In this document: positions 1-8,244 of the stretch, piece by piece
How positions within the stretch are numbered: the stretch's first letter is position 1
How the letters are laid out: each line of letters begins with the position of its first letter
Origin: Psychromicrobium xiongbiense
Lineage (GTDB): Bacteria; Actinomycetota; Actinomycetes; Actinomycetales; Micrococcaceae
Direction: 5' to 3'
Assembly (NCBI RefSeq): GCF_030271165.1
Contig: NZ_JASSZH010000005.1
Span: forward strand, 149,757 to 213,756
DNA length: 64,000 bases
Notes under the pieces: generated by a model
What the model was told of the DNA's origin: nothing
The model's database searches: none
The model's input: only the letters and a program-made list of their open reading frames with translations
Program-made: the position numbers and the translations under genes

Positions 1-7
1 GCCCTGC

Positions 8-502
8 CTAGTTGTCGTTTTCCCAGCGGCTGAAATCGATGGACAGGTAGAGCGCCAGAGCTGCGGAGTTCTCCTCATTCACCGAAACAGCCAGTGACTT
101 ATACCCGGAATTGAACAGGCGATCGCTGGCAATGAGAACCAGGCGCTCAGCGAGACCCTGACGGCGGTGGTCCCGATCGGTGAACAGCTCGATCAGCAAT
201 GGTGCCTCCGGAGTGTCCTCCTCCGGGGAACGCTCCACCACAAAGGCACCCGCAACAATGGCACCCTCATCGAGGACGACCTGGGAAGCGTCCAGAAGCA
301 ACTTGCCGAATTTTCCCTCGAAGGCTTCGGCAATCTCTGCCCTGGCCTCCTCCACGGAGCGTTCTGCGATTCCGGAATCATAGGCCTTGAAATACAGCTC
401 ACCGAGCGCAGGGATGTCATCGGCAGTGATGCTGCGGGTCGTAATGTCCGTCTCAAACTGCAGGGGAGAGGTCCGCGCAATAAGGGTCACATTGTTGCTC
501 AT
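8..502 (-). CDS. GNAT family N-acetyltransferase
   Basis: Single-domain acetyltransferase of 164 residues that should move an acetyl group from acetyl-CoA to an amine; the substrate is unknown. The acetyl-CoA pyrophosphate-binding signature is clear around residues 111-119 (DHRRQGLAE), followed by the usual helix and the late motif ENSAALALYLSIDF, where GNATs pair a Tyr with the last strand. The length is normal for one GNAT domain. A GGAGCGATC stretch lies just before the ATG at 502. It is divergent from the small SOS-type gene at 760. The family is secure; nothing around it suggests a substrate. Confidence 0.85.
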   Translation of the reverse strand: MSNNVTLIARTSPLQFETDITTRSITADDIPALGELYFKAYDSGIAERSVEEARAEIAEAFEGKFGKLLLDASQVVLDEGAIVAGAFVVERSPEEDTPEAPLLIELFTDRDHRRQGLAERLVLIASDRLFNSGYKSLAVSVNEENSAALALYLSIDFSRWENDN

Positions 503-666
503 GGATCGCTCCTTCTAGAGATATGGTGCGGTGAGGATAGGCAGAGGATACTCCGCGGCACCGTACGCGCTTAGTGCCATGCTAGACGTCCAAGACCAAC
601 AGGGCCATTCCATGAGCTCATGTAATGCTGGGAAAAACCTGAATGCCCAGGGGTGGACACGACTCG

Positions 667-688
667 GATTCGAATATATATTCGAATC
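667..688. promoter_or_regulatory. Perfect 22-bp palindrome, probable LexA/SOS box
   Basis: Positions 667-688 read identically on both strands. The inner 16 bases are TCGAATATATATTCGA, which fits the Gram-positive/actinobacterial SOS box layout CGAA-C/T-N4-G/A-TTCG. It lies about 72 bases before the ATG at 760, whose product resembles the first protein of SOS-induced imuB/dnaE2 operons. LexA binding is inferred. Confidence 0.65.
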
Positions 689-759
689 ATTCAGTCCTTG
701 GCCCGAAGGAATCAGTTGCCCGGCGGGTCAGGAGTTCTCCGACAGGAGGAAAGTGAAAC

Positions 760-1254
760 ATGGGGACTTTCAGCGAGGCCGTTGAGGTCGAGTGTGCCTT
801 CGGCTCCAGGCCGGTCGCCGTCGTACTGCGCGGTGAGCGGTATCAGGTGGTTTCGGGGCGACGGAAGGTTCTCCCTGCACGGAGTCCGGCCTCAGACAGT
901 GGGCGTGCCCAGCCGAACGCGCCGGAGGATGAGTGGTGGGAGCTTGAGGTGGTGCATGCGCTCGGGGCCCGGTGCACGGTTTCACTGTCACATCATCGTG
1001 GCGGGAGCCAATGGCGTGTGGTGCGATGCCCCGTGGATCGGGACGGTGGAAGCCTTGCCTCCCTCTGGGAGGCCGGGCGTCAGGCTCCGGGGCGCGCGGA
1101 GGAGGCGATTCTCTGGCGAGCCAGTGACCCGCCGGAATCCTCCTCGAGATCGACTTCACGTCGGCATCCTGCTTCAGGCAGAGCAGTGCGGAAGCCTGGC
1201 GACCTGGCAGCGAGGGCCCGCCGGGCAGGATTACTGTTCCCTCCAGCCGACTGA
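760..1254 (+). CDS. Small DUF6504-like protein, probably SOS-regulated
   Basis: Predicted 164-residue protein with a strong ribosome site (AGGAGG about 7 bases before the ATG). Residues 4-32 (EAVEVECAFG...VVLRGERYQVV) and about 60-95 (WWELEVV...LSHHRGGSQWRVVRC) resemble DUF6504-type proteins that head SOS-induced imuB-dnaE2 cassettes in actinobacteria. Residues after about 100 are Arg/Ser/Pro-rich and look degenerate, so the end may be frameshifted or non-native. No imuB or dnaE2 follows; the next gene is a convergent dehydrogenase. The palindrome at 667-688 supports SOS control. The function of this family is not established. It may be a relic left after loss of the mutasome genes. Confidence 0.55.
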   Translation: MGTFSEAVEVECAFGSRPVAVVLRGERYQVVSGRRKVLPARSPASDSGRAQPNAPEDEWWELEVVHALGARCTVSLSHHRGGSQWRVVRCPVDRDGGSLASLWEAGRQAPGRAEEAILWRASDPPESSSRSTSRRHPASGRAVRKPGDLAARARRAGLLFPPAD

Positions 1255-1327
1255 CTTTCTTCATGCCACGGTTTTCATGCCACTGTTTGGCAGCCCCTTG
1301 CTTGGCATGCCCTCCCAAGGCCCTGGT

Positions 1328-2131
1328 TCAGCCCATCCGGATGATGTTGCCGGTGACGCGACGGCCGGCATCGGAGACCAGAAAAGCAATGACCTCGGCA
1401 ACGTCATTCGGCTCTGCCACACTGAAAAAGTGTGGGTCCTTCGCGATCGCGGCCCGGACGTCATCGGTCACCCAGCCGGTATCCGTGATCGGCGGGTGCA
1501 CCGCATTGGCGGTGACGCCGAAGTCGCTCAGCTCCAGGCTCGCAGACAAGGTGTAGTTGACCAGTGCGGCCTTGGCTGCGCCGTAGGACACCTCCTGTGG
1601 GAAGCCCTTCTCGCCGCCGGATGTCAGTGAAATGATCCGGCCCCAGGATCCCTGGCGCTGCTGCAGCCTTGCGGCGAACTCAGCAATCAGGAGTGCTCCG
1701 GCCCGCGCATCGACGCCAAACTGACGGTCAAAAGTAGCGGCCGTCACCGGCGAAAGTGCCCGGCCGATCCAGTCCCTGCTCTGGGCCTGGAAGGTGTCGC
1801 TCAGCGAGGCCGTGGCGTTGTTGACCAGGATGTCCACCGGCCCGAAGGCCTGTTCCGCGGCGTCGAAAAGCCGGGGGATCTGCGTCTCATCCAGAAGGTC
1901 GGCCGATATCGCGAGCGCCTTCCCACCCCGGCGACGAATGCGTTCCGCGACCAGGGAGCCGTTCTGACGGTGATTGACGCGCAGCTTCTCCGGTGTGCCA
2001 GGATCGTCCGGCTCCTCGAGGGCGAGGAAAGCCAGGATGACAGCGCATCCATCAGCGGCAAGACGTTCAGCTGTGGCTGCACCGATTCCGTGATTGGCTC
2101 CGGTGATCAGGGCGGTACGAGAATCGGTCAT
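1328..2131 (-). CDS. SDR family NAD(P)-dependent oxidoreductase
   Basis: Short-chain dehydrogenase/reductase of 267 residues with a Rossmann fold. The nucleotide-binding motif TGANHGIG starts at residue 10, the NNA motif is near residue 103, the catalytic Ser is in SLTSGG, and the active-site YGAAK (Tyr-x-x-x-Lys) is near residue 184. The C-terminus (FLVSDAGRRVTGNIIRMG) is typical of classical SDRs. An insert after the second strand (about residues 38-60) is somewhat longer than usual. The substrate cannot be predicted. It ends convergently with the SOS-type gene and is followed upstream by the Gfo/Idh/MocA gene on the same strand, so the two could be co-transcribed. Confidence 0.9.
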   Translation of the reverse strand: MTDSRTALITGANHGIGAATAERLAADGCAVILAFLALEEPDDPGTPEKLRVNHRQNGSLVAERIRRRGGKALAISADLLDETQIPRLFDAAEQAFGPVDILVNNATASLSDTFQAQSRDWIGRALSPVTAATFDRQFGVDARAGALLIAEFAARLQQRQGSWGRIISLTSGGEKGFPQEVSYGAAKAALVNYTLSASLELSDFGVTANAVHPPITDTGWVTDDVRAAIAKDPHFFSVAEPNDVAEVIAFLVSDAGRRVTGNIIRMG

Positions 2132-2182
2132 GCGGGGATGTTCCTTACTCGGGCGACGCTGGGTGCTCGGGGTTATTCGGGG

Positions 2183-3304
2183 TTATTCGGGGGACCAAGC
2201 TTCGCGGTGCGTGGTGACCAGCGCCCCGGTGTCCACGGATTGTATAATGGCCAGGCCCAGCAGGAAATCCTGAGCCGCTTCGGCCAGAGGATAGGGGGCT
2301 GGCCCTTGGTTCCGGACCCAGCGTGTCATAGACAGCATCATCGAGGACATGGCGATGTCCTCGTCGTTCAAGCGTAAACCGGGGAAGGGCTGCCGCCAGA
2401 GCAGCTGACCGTCAAGGCTCAGATGCGTGGTGTCGAAACCCTCATGGTCCAACTCGTACCCACTCTGATGCCGGGTGATCCGCGAGTGAAGAATGGTCTC
2501 TTCATCGAGCAGCCGGACCACCTGATCGCCATCGATCTCTCCAGAGCTACCCCGGATCACCAGCCGGCGGGAACGCAGATGATTCCGGGACTGATTGTCG
2601 GTGAAGTCATACAGTGCGCTGCGTCCGCTGGAGAATTCCAGGGTTGCGATGGTCGTCGACGCCGGATGCGGCGTGAGGTCTCTGGTCCAGCCCGCCCGCG
2701 TACTGGGGTTGATCAGCGGGCCGGTGAAGCGACGCGCACTGACCGTCGCCTGCTCAAAGCTGACGCCGAGCATTCCGCGAATCACACTGACCGCGTGGTA
2801 GAGGTGGGTCGAGGAGATCTGAACCGAGCTGACCTCCCCGATGACGCCGCGGTGCACCGCGGTACGTCGGGCGGCATGTGTGGGCATCTGCAGATATTGT
2901 TCGGCGACCTGGACCAGACCGGAAGCTCCCACACGCTCCCACAGCTGGCGCATCGTGGGCAGATCAGGGGCGGGCGGTGTTTCAGAGAGAACCGGGATGC
3001 CACGGGAGACGAGCTCCTCAAGGATCGCAGGGTTGGCGCTCCAGCTGACGCTGGTGATCACGAAGTCCGGTGTTCCGGCTCGCAGAAGATCTTCCAGGCT
3101 GCTGTACGTCGGGACGTTCAGTTGATCCGCAATCTCCTGCCGCGTTTCCTCCCTACGCGCAACGATCCCGATGCACTCGAGGTCCTGGGGAAAATGACGG
3201 CTCAGGCGGGCAAAATACTGACCACGCCAGGCGCCGCCGACGATGCCGACGCGGAGCGGCCTGCTGTTGTTCACACCTTCACTGTAGGTGATCCGTCTCA
3301 CCAT
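2183..3304 (-). CDS. Gfo/Idh/MocA family oxidoreductase
   Basis: NAD(P)-dependent oxidoreductase of the glucose-fructose oxidoreductase family, 373 residues. The N-terminal Rossmann domain carries RVGIVGGAWRG (about residues 18-28) and the region SRGIPVLSETPPAP, where most family members have an EKP-type lysine motif; here it reads SETPPAP, so the usual catalytic lysine is not at its normal place. The C-terminal half is the family's substrate-binding sheet. Sugars or inositols are the usual substrates, but the missing lysine suggests an atypical member. The ATG at 3304 or a GTG at 3274 could be the start. It is divergent from the formylglycine-generating enzyme. Confidence 0.82.
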   Translation of the reverse strand: MVRRITYSEGVNNSRPLRVGIVGGAWRGQYFARLSRHFPQDLECIGIVARREETRQEIADQLNVPTYSSLEDLLRAGTPDFVITSVSWSANPAILEELVSRGIPVLSETPPAPDLPTMRQLWERVGASGLVQVAEQYLQMPTHAARRTAVHRGVIGEVSSVQISSTHLYHAVSVIRGMLGVSFEQATVSARRFTGPLINPSTRAGWTRDLTPHPASTTIATLEFSSGRSALYDFTDNQSRNHLRSRRLVIRGSSGEIDGDQVVRLLDEETILHSRITRHQSGYELDHEGFDTTHLSLDGQLLWRQPFPGLRLNDEDIAMSSMMLSMTRWVRNQGPAPYPLAEAAQDFLLGLAIIQSVDTGALVTTHREAWSPE

Positions 3305-3392
3305 GGTGGGGTGGGCATCGGTAGGCTGGTTCCGGCCATGATGTGCGCCGCAGGGGTGAACGGGTGTGCCTGAGATGCCAGGGAGGCCAGAG

Positions 3393-4394
3393 ATGGAGCC
3401 AGCCGGACGCGCTGACCAGCATGGCGCATGTTGCGTGCCGTCCCTGCCGACGCCGATCAGCCTCCCGCCGCTCGAGGTACCGAGCCTGGTGAGCCGCCCG
3501 TCGTCGTCCTCGCAGCCTGGGGTGATACATCACGACGACGTCCTGATTCCCGCAGGGAGTTTCGTGATGGGTGATGCCTGGGCGGAGGGTTATGCGACCG
3601 ATGGCGAGTCACCCACCCACGAGGTGGTTCTGGATTCCTTCCGGATGGATGCGACGGCGGTGACGAACAGAATGTTTGCGGCCTTTGTTGCCGCGACCGG
3701 GTACCGCACCGAAGCCGAGCGGTTTGGGACCTCCGCGGTCTTTCATCTCCTGGTCGACGCGCCGGAGGATGACATTCTGGGCGCCGCAGCGGGCGCACCC
3801 TGGTGGTTGAACGTTCGCGGGGCCGACTGGGCGCACCCTGCAGGTCCGTCATCGGATGGGGCTGATCTGCCCGACCACCCGGTGGTTCAGGTATCCCATC
3901 ACGATGCTGTGGCCTACTGCGCCTGGGCAGGCCGGCGGTTGCCGAGCGAGGCCGAATGGGAGTACGCAGCCAGGGGCGGATTGGCAGGAAAGCGATACGC
4001 CTGGGGGGATGAACTGACCCCAGGCGGCGAGCATCGGTGCAATATCTGGCAGGGAACGTTCCCCAGAGTCAACACCCAGGATGACGGCTACCTGGGGACC
4101 GCCCCCGTCAAGTCCTTCCCACCCAACGGCTATGGCCTCTACGAAGTCGCCGGGAATGTCTGGGAATGGTGCGCCGACTGGTTCCTGCCGAAGTACTACC
4201 GGAACTCGCCGCAGAACAATCCGCAGGGCCCCACGACCGGCTCTGGACGGGCGGTGCGGGGCGGGTCGTATCTGTGTCATGACTCGTACTGCAACCGGTA
4301 TCGCGTCGCCGCCCGCAGCTCCAACACCCCGGACTCCTCCAGCGGGAACTGTGGGTTCCGCACCGTCGCGCTAGAGGTGGCCGAGAGGCCCTGA
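3393..4394 (+). CDS. Formylglycine-generating enzyme (SUMF1/FGE family)
   Basis: Converts a Cys in a C-x-P-x-R motif of type I sulfatases into formylglycine, using oxygen and copper in characterised FGEs. The body begins IPAGSFVMG, continues with LPSEAEWEYAARGG and GNVWEWCADW, and near the end has GGSYLCHDSYCNRYRVAARS followed by NTPDSS and GFR. Both active-site cysteines (C-H-D-S-Y-C spacing) are present, so this is a genuine FGE rather than a catalytically distinct FGE-sulfatase-like relative. The ATG at 3393 follows AGGGAGG at good spacing; an upstream GTG at 3366 is less likely. No sulfatase gene is visible in the window, so the substrate must be encoded elsewhere. Confidence 0.92.
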   Translation: MEPAGRADQHGACCVPSLPTPISLPPLEVPSLVSRPSSSSQPGVIHHDDVLIPAGSFVMGDAWAEGYATDGESPTHEVVLDSFRMDATAVTNRMFAAFVAATGYRTEAERFGTSAVFHLLVDAPEDDILGAAAGAPWWLNVRGADWAHPAGPSSDGADLPDHPVVQVSHHDAVAYCAWAGRRLPSEAEWEYAARGGLAGKRYAWGDELTPGGEHRCNIWQGTFPRVNTQDDGYLGTAPVKSFPPNGYGLYEVAGNVWEWCADWFLPKYYRNSPQNNPQGPTTGSGRAVRGGSYLCHDSYCNRYRVAARSSNTPDSSSGNCGFRTVALEVAERP

Positions 4395-4404
4395 ACACTT
4401 GCGC

Positions 4405-5113
4405 TCAGAAGAAGGTTGGCATCCGCGGGACGTAGGGCGCCTCCAGCGTGCTGATCTCTTCGGCGGTCAGCTTGAGGTCCAGCGAGGCGACAGCATCAAT
4501 CAGGTGTTGCGGCTTCGTGGCACCGACGATGGCCTTGTCGCTCTCGAGGGTCAGCAGACGGTCCGCTGGTTCCAGGGGATGCTTCCCACACCCTGATCGG
4601 CCAGGAGGCCAAACATCTCTCCTCTTCCCGGTACGTGAGGCTGTACTGGTCCTGCATGGAAATGAAGGTGGTCCAGCCATGCGCCTCGGCCGCATGCTGC
4701 ATTTTCGCAAACGTCACGCCCACATGGACGACGCGCCGAGATACCGCGCCTTACCGGCCTTGACGACATCGTGCAGTGCTTCCATCGTCTCTTCGACCGG
4801 GGTATCCGGATCGAAGCGGTGAATCTGATATAGGTCCGCGTAGTCGACATTCAGCCTCTTGAGTGAGGCATCGATTTGCTCCATCACGGCTTTGCGGGAC
4901 AGGCCTGAGCCGCCTGGCCCCTCGTGCATCGGTGCAAACAGTTTGGTGGCGAGCACGATCTCCTCGCGCTTGGTGTATTTCGCCGGTGCTCGACCGACAA
5001 TCTCCTCCCAGGTACCGCGCCCGTAGATGTTGGCTGGGGTCGCCGAAGCTCATACAGCCCCAAGGGATGCGGCTGATCTTCAGTCCTGAGTTACCGAGAC
5101 GGGTGTATTCCAT
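4405..5113 (-). pseudogene. Aldo/keto reductase, multiply broken
   Basis: Remains of an aldo/keto reductase in three frames. Starting at 5113, MEYTRLGNSGLKISRIPWG and GCMSFGDPS are normal; then the frame changes and about 30 residues including the catalytic Asp-Tyr region are missing. It resumes with NIYGRGTWEEIVGRA, ATKLFAPM and YADLYQIHRFDPDTPVEETMEAL up to GASSMWA. A second frame change gives [20 protein letters not shown] and YREEER. About 60 residues are then absent before the tail [22 protein letters not shown]. Loss of the active-site segment plus several frameshifts shows a dead gene. It ends 10 bases from the convergent FGE gene. Confidence 0.9.
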
Positions 5114-5247
5114 GAGTGTGATCCTTCCGGTCCGTACCCGGTCAGCCAGCGGCCGAGAGGGCGGAAACGAGTTCTGCCCTCAGTCAAGTAGGTGATTGTC
5201 GATGTGGGGAGTCCAGGATCTCGCGCGATCGATTCGAGGTAAGCCGC

Positions 5248-5600
5248 TCACGCTGGGAGAAGACAGAAGAGCTTGCCGCCCGGATCGGCCAGCACAACCC
5301 ACCCTTCGTTTCCCTGCTACCCGATCTCAGCAGGTGTAGCCCCCAGCTCAAGCGCGGGAGACGCACTCCGCCTGGTTTTCCGGCCGCAGATCCAGATGAA
5401 TCGCTCCGGGCGGTACCATCTCGGTTGCAGGCTGGATCAGGAGTGTCGGCCCGGTGTCGCCTGCCAGCATGATTGACGAGCTGTGGTTGGCGGCGACGCG
5501 ATAGTCGAGAAGATCACGCCAAAATCGGGCGACCTGTTGAGGCAGGTGTGTCTTCAGGTGATGGTCGCAATCCGGACAGGAGTCATGAGTTGATTCTTCC
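5248..5600 (-). pseudogene. VOC/glyoxalase-like protein, frameshifted
   Basis: Reading the minus strand from about 5590, the frame encodes DCDHHLKTHLPQQVARFWRD, then LLDYRVAANHSSSIMLAGDTG and PPGAIHLDLRPENQAECVSRA, which is the typical first and middle part of a small VOC-fold protein. After SRA the frame changes to LELGATPAEIG, meets a TAG stop, and continues GNEGWVVLADPGGKLFCLLPA to a TGA at 5250-5248. The VOC C-terminal motif is thus intact in sequence but cut off by a frameshift and a stop. No convincing start codon is seen. It is one of several decaying genes in the first 19 kb. Confidence 0.8.
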
Positions 5601-5627
5601 GCAACGGACGCCGGCTTGGCCCGAAAC

Positions 5628-5669
5628 GAAAATGGCCCCGAACACCAGCTGGTGCCCGGGGCCATTTTC
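5628..5669 (-). terminator. Hairpin terminator downstream of glgP
   Basis: A 13-bp perfect stem (5628-5640 with 5657-5669, GAAAATGGCCCCG against its complement) encloses a further short palindrome CACCAGCTGGTG. It starts two bases after the glgP stop codon on the minus strand; the stem's 3' side ends in TTTTC followed by GTTTC. Intrinsic termination of glgP is the simplest reading. Confidence 0.85.
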
Positions 5670-5670
5670 A

Positions 5671-8154
5671 TCAGAGAGTCGGCGGTGTGTGCCAGATCCG
5701 GTCAATGTAATCACGCATCGACCGGTCCGAGGAGAAGAACCCACATCGAGCCACGTTCAGGATTGCGGAACGTGTCCATCCGTCCTGATCCGCGTAGGCG
5801 GCATCGACCTTTCGCTGCGCGGCGAGGTAGGAGGCATAATCGGCCAGCACCATGAAGCGATCATCGTAGAGCAGGTTGGAGACGATCGGTTCGAAGACCG
5901 AGCGGTCCCCACCGGAGAAGGCCCCTGAGGCGATCAGGTCCAGAGCACTGCGCAACTGCGGATCTTCCTGGTAAAAGTCGCTGGGCCGGTAGCCCTTTGC
6001 CCACAGGGCCTCCACCTCTGGTTCGGTCATACCGAAGAGGAAGAAGTTGTCGTCACCCACCAGCTCGCGGATCTCTACGTTGGCGCCATCGTCTGTACCG
6101 ATGGTGAGCGCACCGTTGAGCGCGAACTTCATGTTACCGGTGCCGGATGCTTCCTTGCCGGCAAGGGAGATCTGCTCGGACAGGTCCGCCGCCGGGATGA
6201 CGCGCTCCGCCAAGGTCACGTTGTAGTTTGGCGGGAAGAGGACCTTCAGGCGCCCCTCAACGCGCGGATCGTTGTTGACCACGGAGCCCACCGCATTGAT
6301 GAGGTGGATGATGCGCTTGGCCATGGCGTAGCCCGGCGCAGCTTTGGCACCGAAGATGAACGTGCGCGGAGTGATCTCCGATGCCGCCACGCGCCCTGAC
6401 ACGACGCCCTCGTACTGCGTCACAATGTGCAGGACCTGCAGCATCTGCCGCTTGTATTCGTGCAAGCGCTTGACCATGACGTCCAGGAGGTGGCCTTCGC
6501 CAACCACCAGCCCGTCCCGGATCAGGAGCTCGTCGCGGAGACGGTCCTTGTTTTGCGCCTTGACGGCGGCGAATGCTGCACGGAAGGAGGGGTCCTCAGC
6601 ATAGGGTTCCAAGTCCCGCAGACGATCGAGATCGGTCTCCCAGCCGGATCCCAGGGTGTCCGTGATGAGGGAGGACAGCCCGGGGTTGGCCAGGCGTAGG
6701 AAGCGGCGCGGTGTCACGCCGTTGGTCACATTGGTGAATTTACCCGGGAAGAACTCTGCAAAATCTGGCAGGACCTTTTCCCGAAGTAGCTGCGAGTGCA
6801 GCTCCGCAACGCCATTCACCTTGGCTCCGGCAACCGTGGCCAGGAACGCCATCCGCACCGAGCGCTCGGGGTGCTCGCCGATGATCGACATGTTGCGCAG
6901 GCGCAGCTCGTCATCGCCGAACCGCTCACGTACTGCGAGGAGGAACTCCTCGTTAATCCGGTAGATGATCTCCAGATGCCGGGGGAGTAGTCGGCCCAGC
7001 AGGTCAACGGACCACACTTCCAGCGCCTCAGGCAGCAGGGTGTGACAGGTGTAGGCAAAGCACTGCTGGGTGATTTCCCAGGCCTCAGCCCATTCCAGGC
7101 CTCGCTCGTCCACCAGCAGGCGCATGAGCTCAGGCACCGCGATGACCGGGTGGGTGTCGTTGAGCTGGAAAATGACCCGCTGCGGCAGATTGATCAACTC
7201 GAAGCCCTCGGCCAGATGACGATCAAGGAAGTCGCGGAGGGACGCCGCCGCAAAGAAGTACTGCTGCTGCAGGCGCAACTCCTTGCCCTGCGGAGTGGAG
7301 TCTTCGGGGTAGAGCACCTTAGAGATATTGGAGGCGAAGGTCTGTGCCCGGACGGCTTCCGGGTAGTCACCGGAGTTGAAAGTGCGAAGATCGAAGGCGT
7401 TAGTGGCCGAGGCGCTCCACAGGCGCAGAGTGTTGACGCGACCGTTGCGATAACCGGGAACCATGTAGTTGTAGGGGACAGCCTGGACATCCCAGGCTGG
7501 AATCCAGCGGGTTCGCTGGGTTCCGTTGTCGTCGTAGGTCTCCGTGTGCCCACCGAAGGAAATGGTCTGCGCGGCTTCCGGGTGAGGGAACTCCCACGGG
7601 GAGCCCATGGCGAGCCACTGATCGGGTTGCTCGGCCTGCTGGCCTTCCACGAAGGTCTGGCGGAAGATACCGAACTCATAGCGGATGCCATAGCCGATGG
7701 AGGGGACGCTCATGGTGGCGAGGGAATCGACAAAGCAGGCGGCCAGGCGGCCCAGGCCACCGTTACCGAGCCCGGGCTCCACTTCAAGGCGGCGCAGTTC
7801 GTCGATGTCGATGCCGCAGGCGGCGAGTGCCTCGGTGGCAATTTCGCCCAGCCCAGTGGCGAGCAGGTTATTGTCCAGCTGCCGACCCAGCAAGTATTCC
7901 GCAGAAAGGTAGCAGACACCCTTGGCCTGGCGTTCAAACTGGCGGCGCTGATCTTCCAACCAGCGTGCCATCAGATAATCGCGGACGGTCTGTGCGAGTG
8001 CCAGATAGCGGTCGTTGTCGCTGGAGGTGGACAGCGCAACACCCTGGCGGAAGTTGAGATTGTTGAGGAACTCCTGGACGAATCCATCGACGGTCGTGGC
8101 GGGTGGAGCAACGGGCCCGAGAGCGAGCGGGTGCGTAACTGGGGTGTCAGACAT
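5671..8154 (-). CDS. glgP: Alpha-glucan (glycogen/maltodextrin) phosphorylase
   Basis: Releases glucose-1-phosphate from the ends of alpha-1,4-glucans with pyridoxal phosphate as cofactor; cytosolic, part of glycogen and maltodextrin breakdown. The protein is 827 residues, the normal length. Family landmarks include CYLSAEYLLGRQL near residue 85, GLGNGGLGRLAACF near 130, the segment MVKRLHEYKRQ near 540, and KEASGTGNMKFALNG near 655, whose lysine carries PLP. It is a single gene with its own terminator. No other glycogen genes are close. Confidence 0.97.
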   Translation of the reverse strand: MSDTPVTHPLALGPVAPPATTVDGFVQEFLNNLNFRQGVALSTSSDNDRYLALAQTVRDYLMARWLEDQRRQFERQAKGVCYLSAEYLLGRQLDNNLLATGLGEIATEALAACGIDIDELRRLEVEPGLGNGGLGRLAACFVDSLATMSVPSIGYGIRYEFGIFRQTFVEGQQAEQPDQWLAMGSPWEFPHPEAAQTISFGGHTETYDDNGTQRTRWIPAWDVQAVPYNYMVPGYRNGRVNTLRLWSASATNAFDLRTFNSGDYPEAVRAQTFASNISKVLYPEDSTPQGKELRLQQQYFFAAASLRDFLDRHLAEGFELINLPQRVIFQLNDTHPVIAVPELMRLLVDERGLEWAEAWEITQQCFAYTCHTLLPEALEVWSVDLLGRLLPRHLEIIYRINEEFLLAVRERFGDDELRLRNMSIIGEHPERSVRMAFLATVAGAKVNGVAELHSQLLREKVLPDFAEFFPGKFTNVTNGVTPRRFLRLANPGLSSLITDTLGSGWETDLDRLRDLEPYAEDPSFRAAFAAVKAQNKDRLRDELLIRDGLVVGEGHLLDVMVKRLHEYKRQMLQVLHIVTQYEGVVSGRVAASEITPRTFIFGAKAAPGYAMAKRIIHLINAVGSVVNNDPRVEGRLKVLFPPNYNVTLAERVIPAADLSEQISLAGKEASGTGNMKFALNGALTIGTDDGANVEIRELVGDDNFFLFGMTEPEVEALWAKGYRPSDFYQEDPQLRSALDLIASGAFSGGDRSVFEPIVSNLLYDDRFMVLADYASYLAAQRKVDAAYADQDGWTRSAILNVARCGFFSSDRSMRDYIDRIWHTPPTL

Positions 8155-8244
8155 GTCACGAGACTATAGGACTGTCAGAACTCGTCGGAATCTCACGGCG
8201 TTTGAGCCTCATTTGTGAAGGCGGAGGGGGCGTCCCTTTGACGA

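Noticed and set aside
653..1630. 325-residue frame overlapping the SOS-type gene and SDR
   Set aside because: Starts before the palindrome and runs antisense through the SDR gene; the 760 frame has a better ribosome site and a family resemblance.
4405..4710. Separate 101-residue gene at the end of the aldo/keto reductase
   Set aside because: Its last third is the reductase C-terminus and the first part is an out-of-frame reading of the same gene.
7042..8169. 375-residue open frame antisense to glgP
   Set aside because: Pure shadow of the phosphorylase reading frame.
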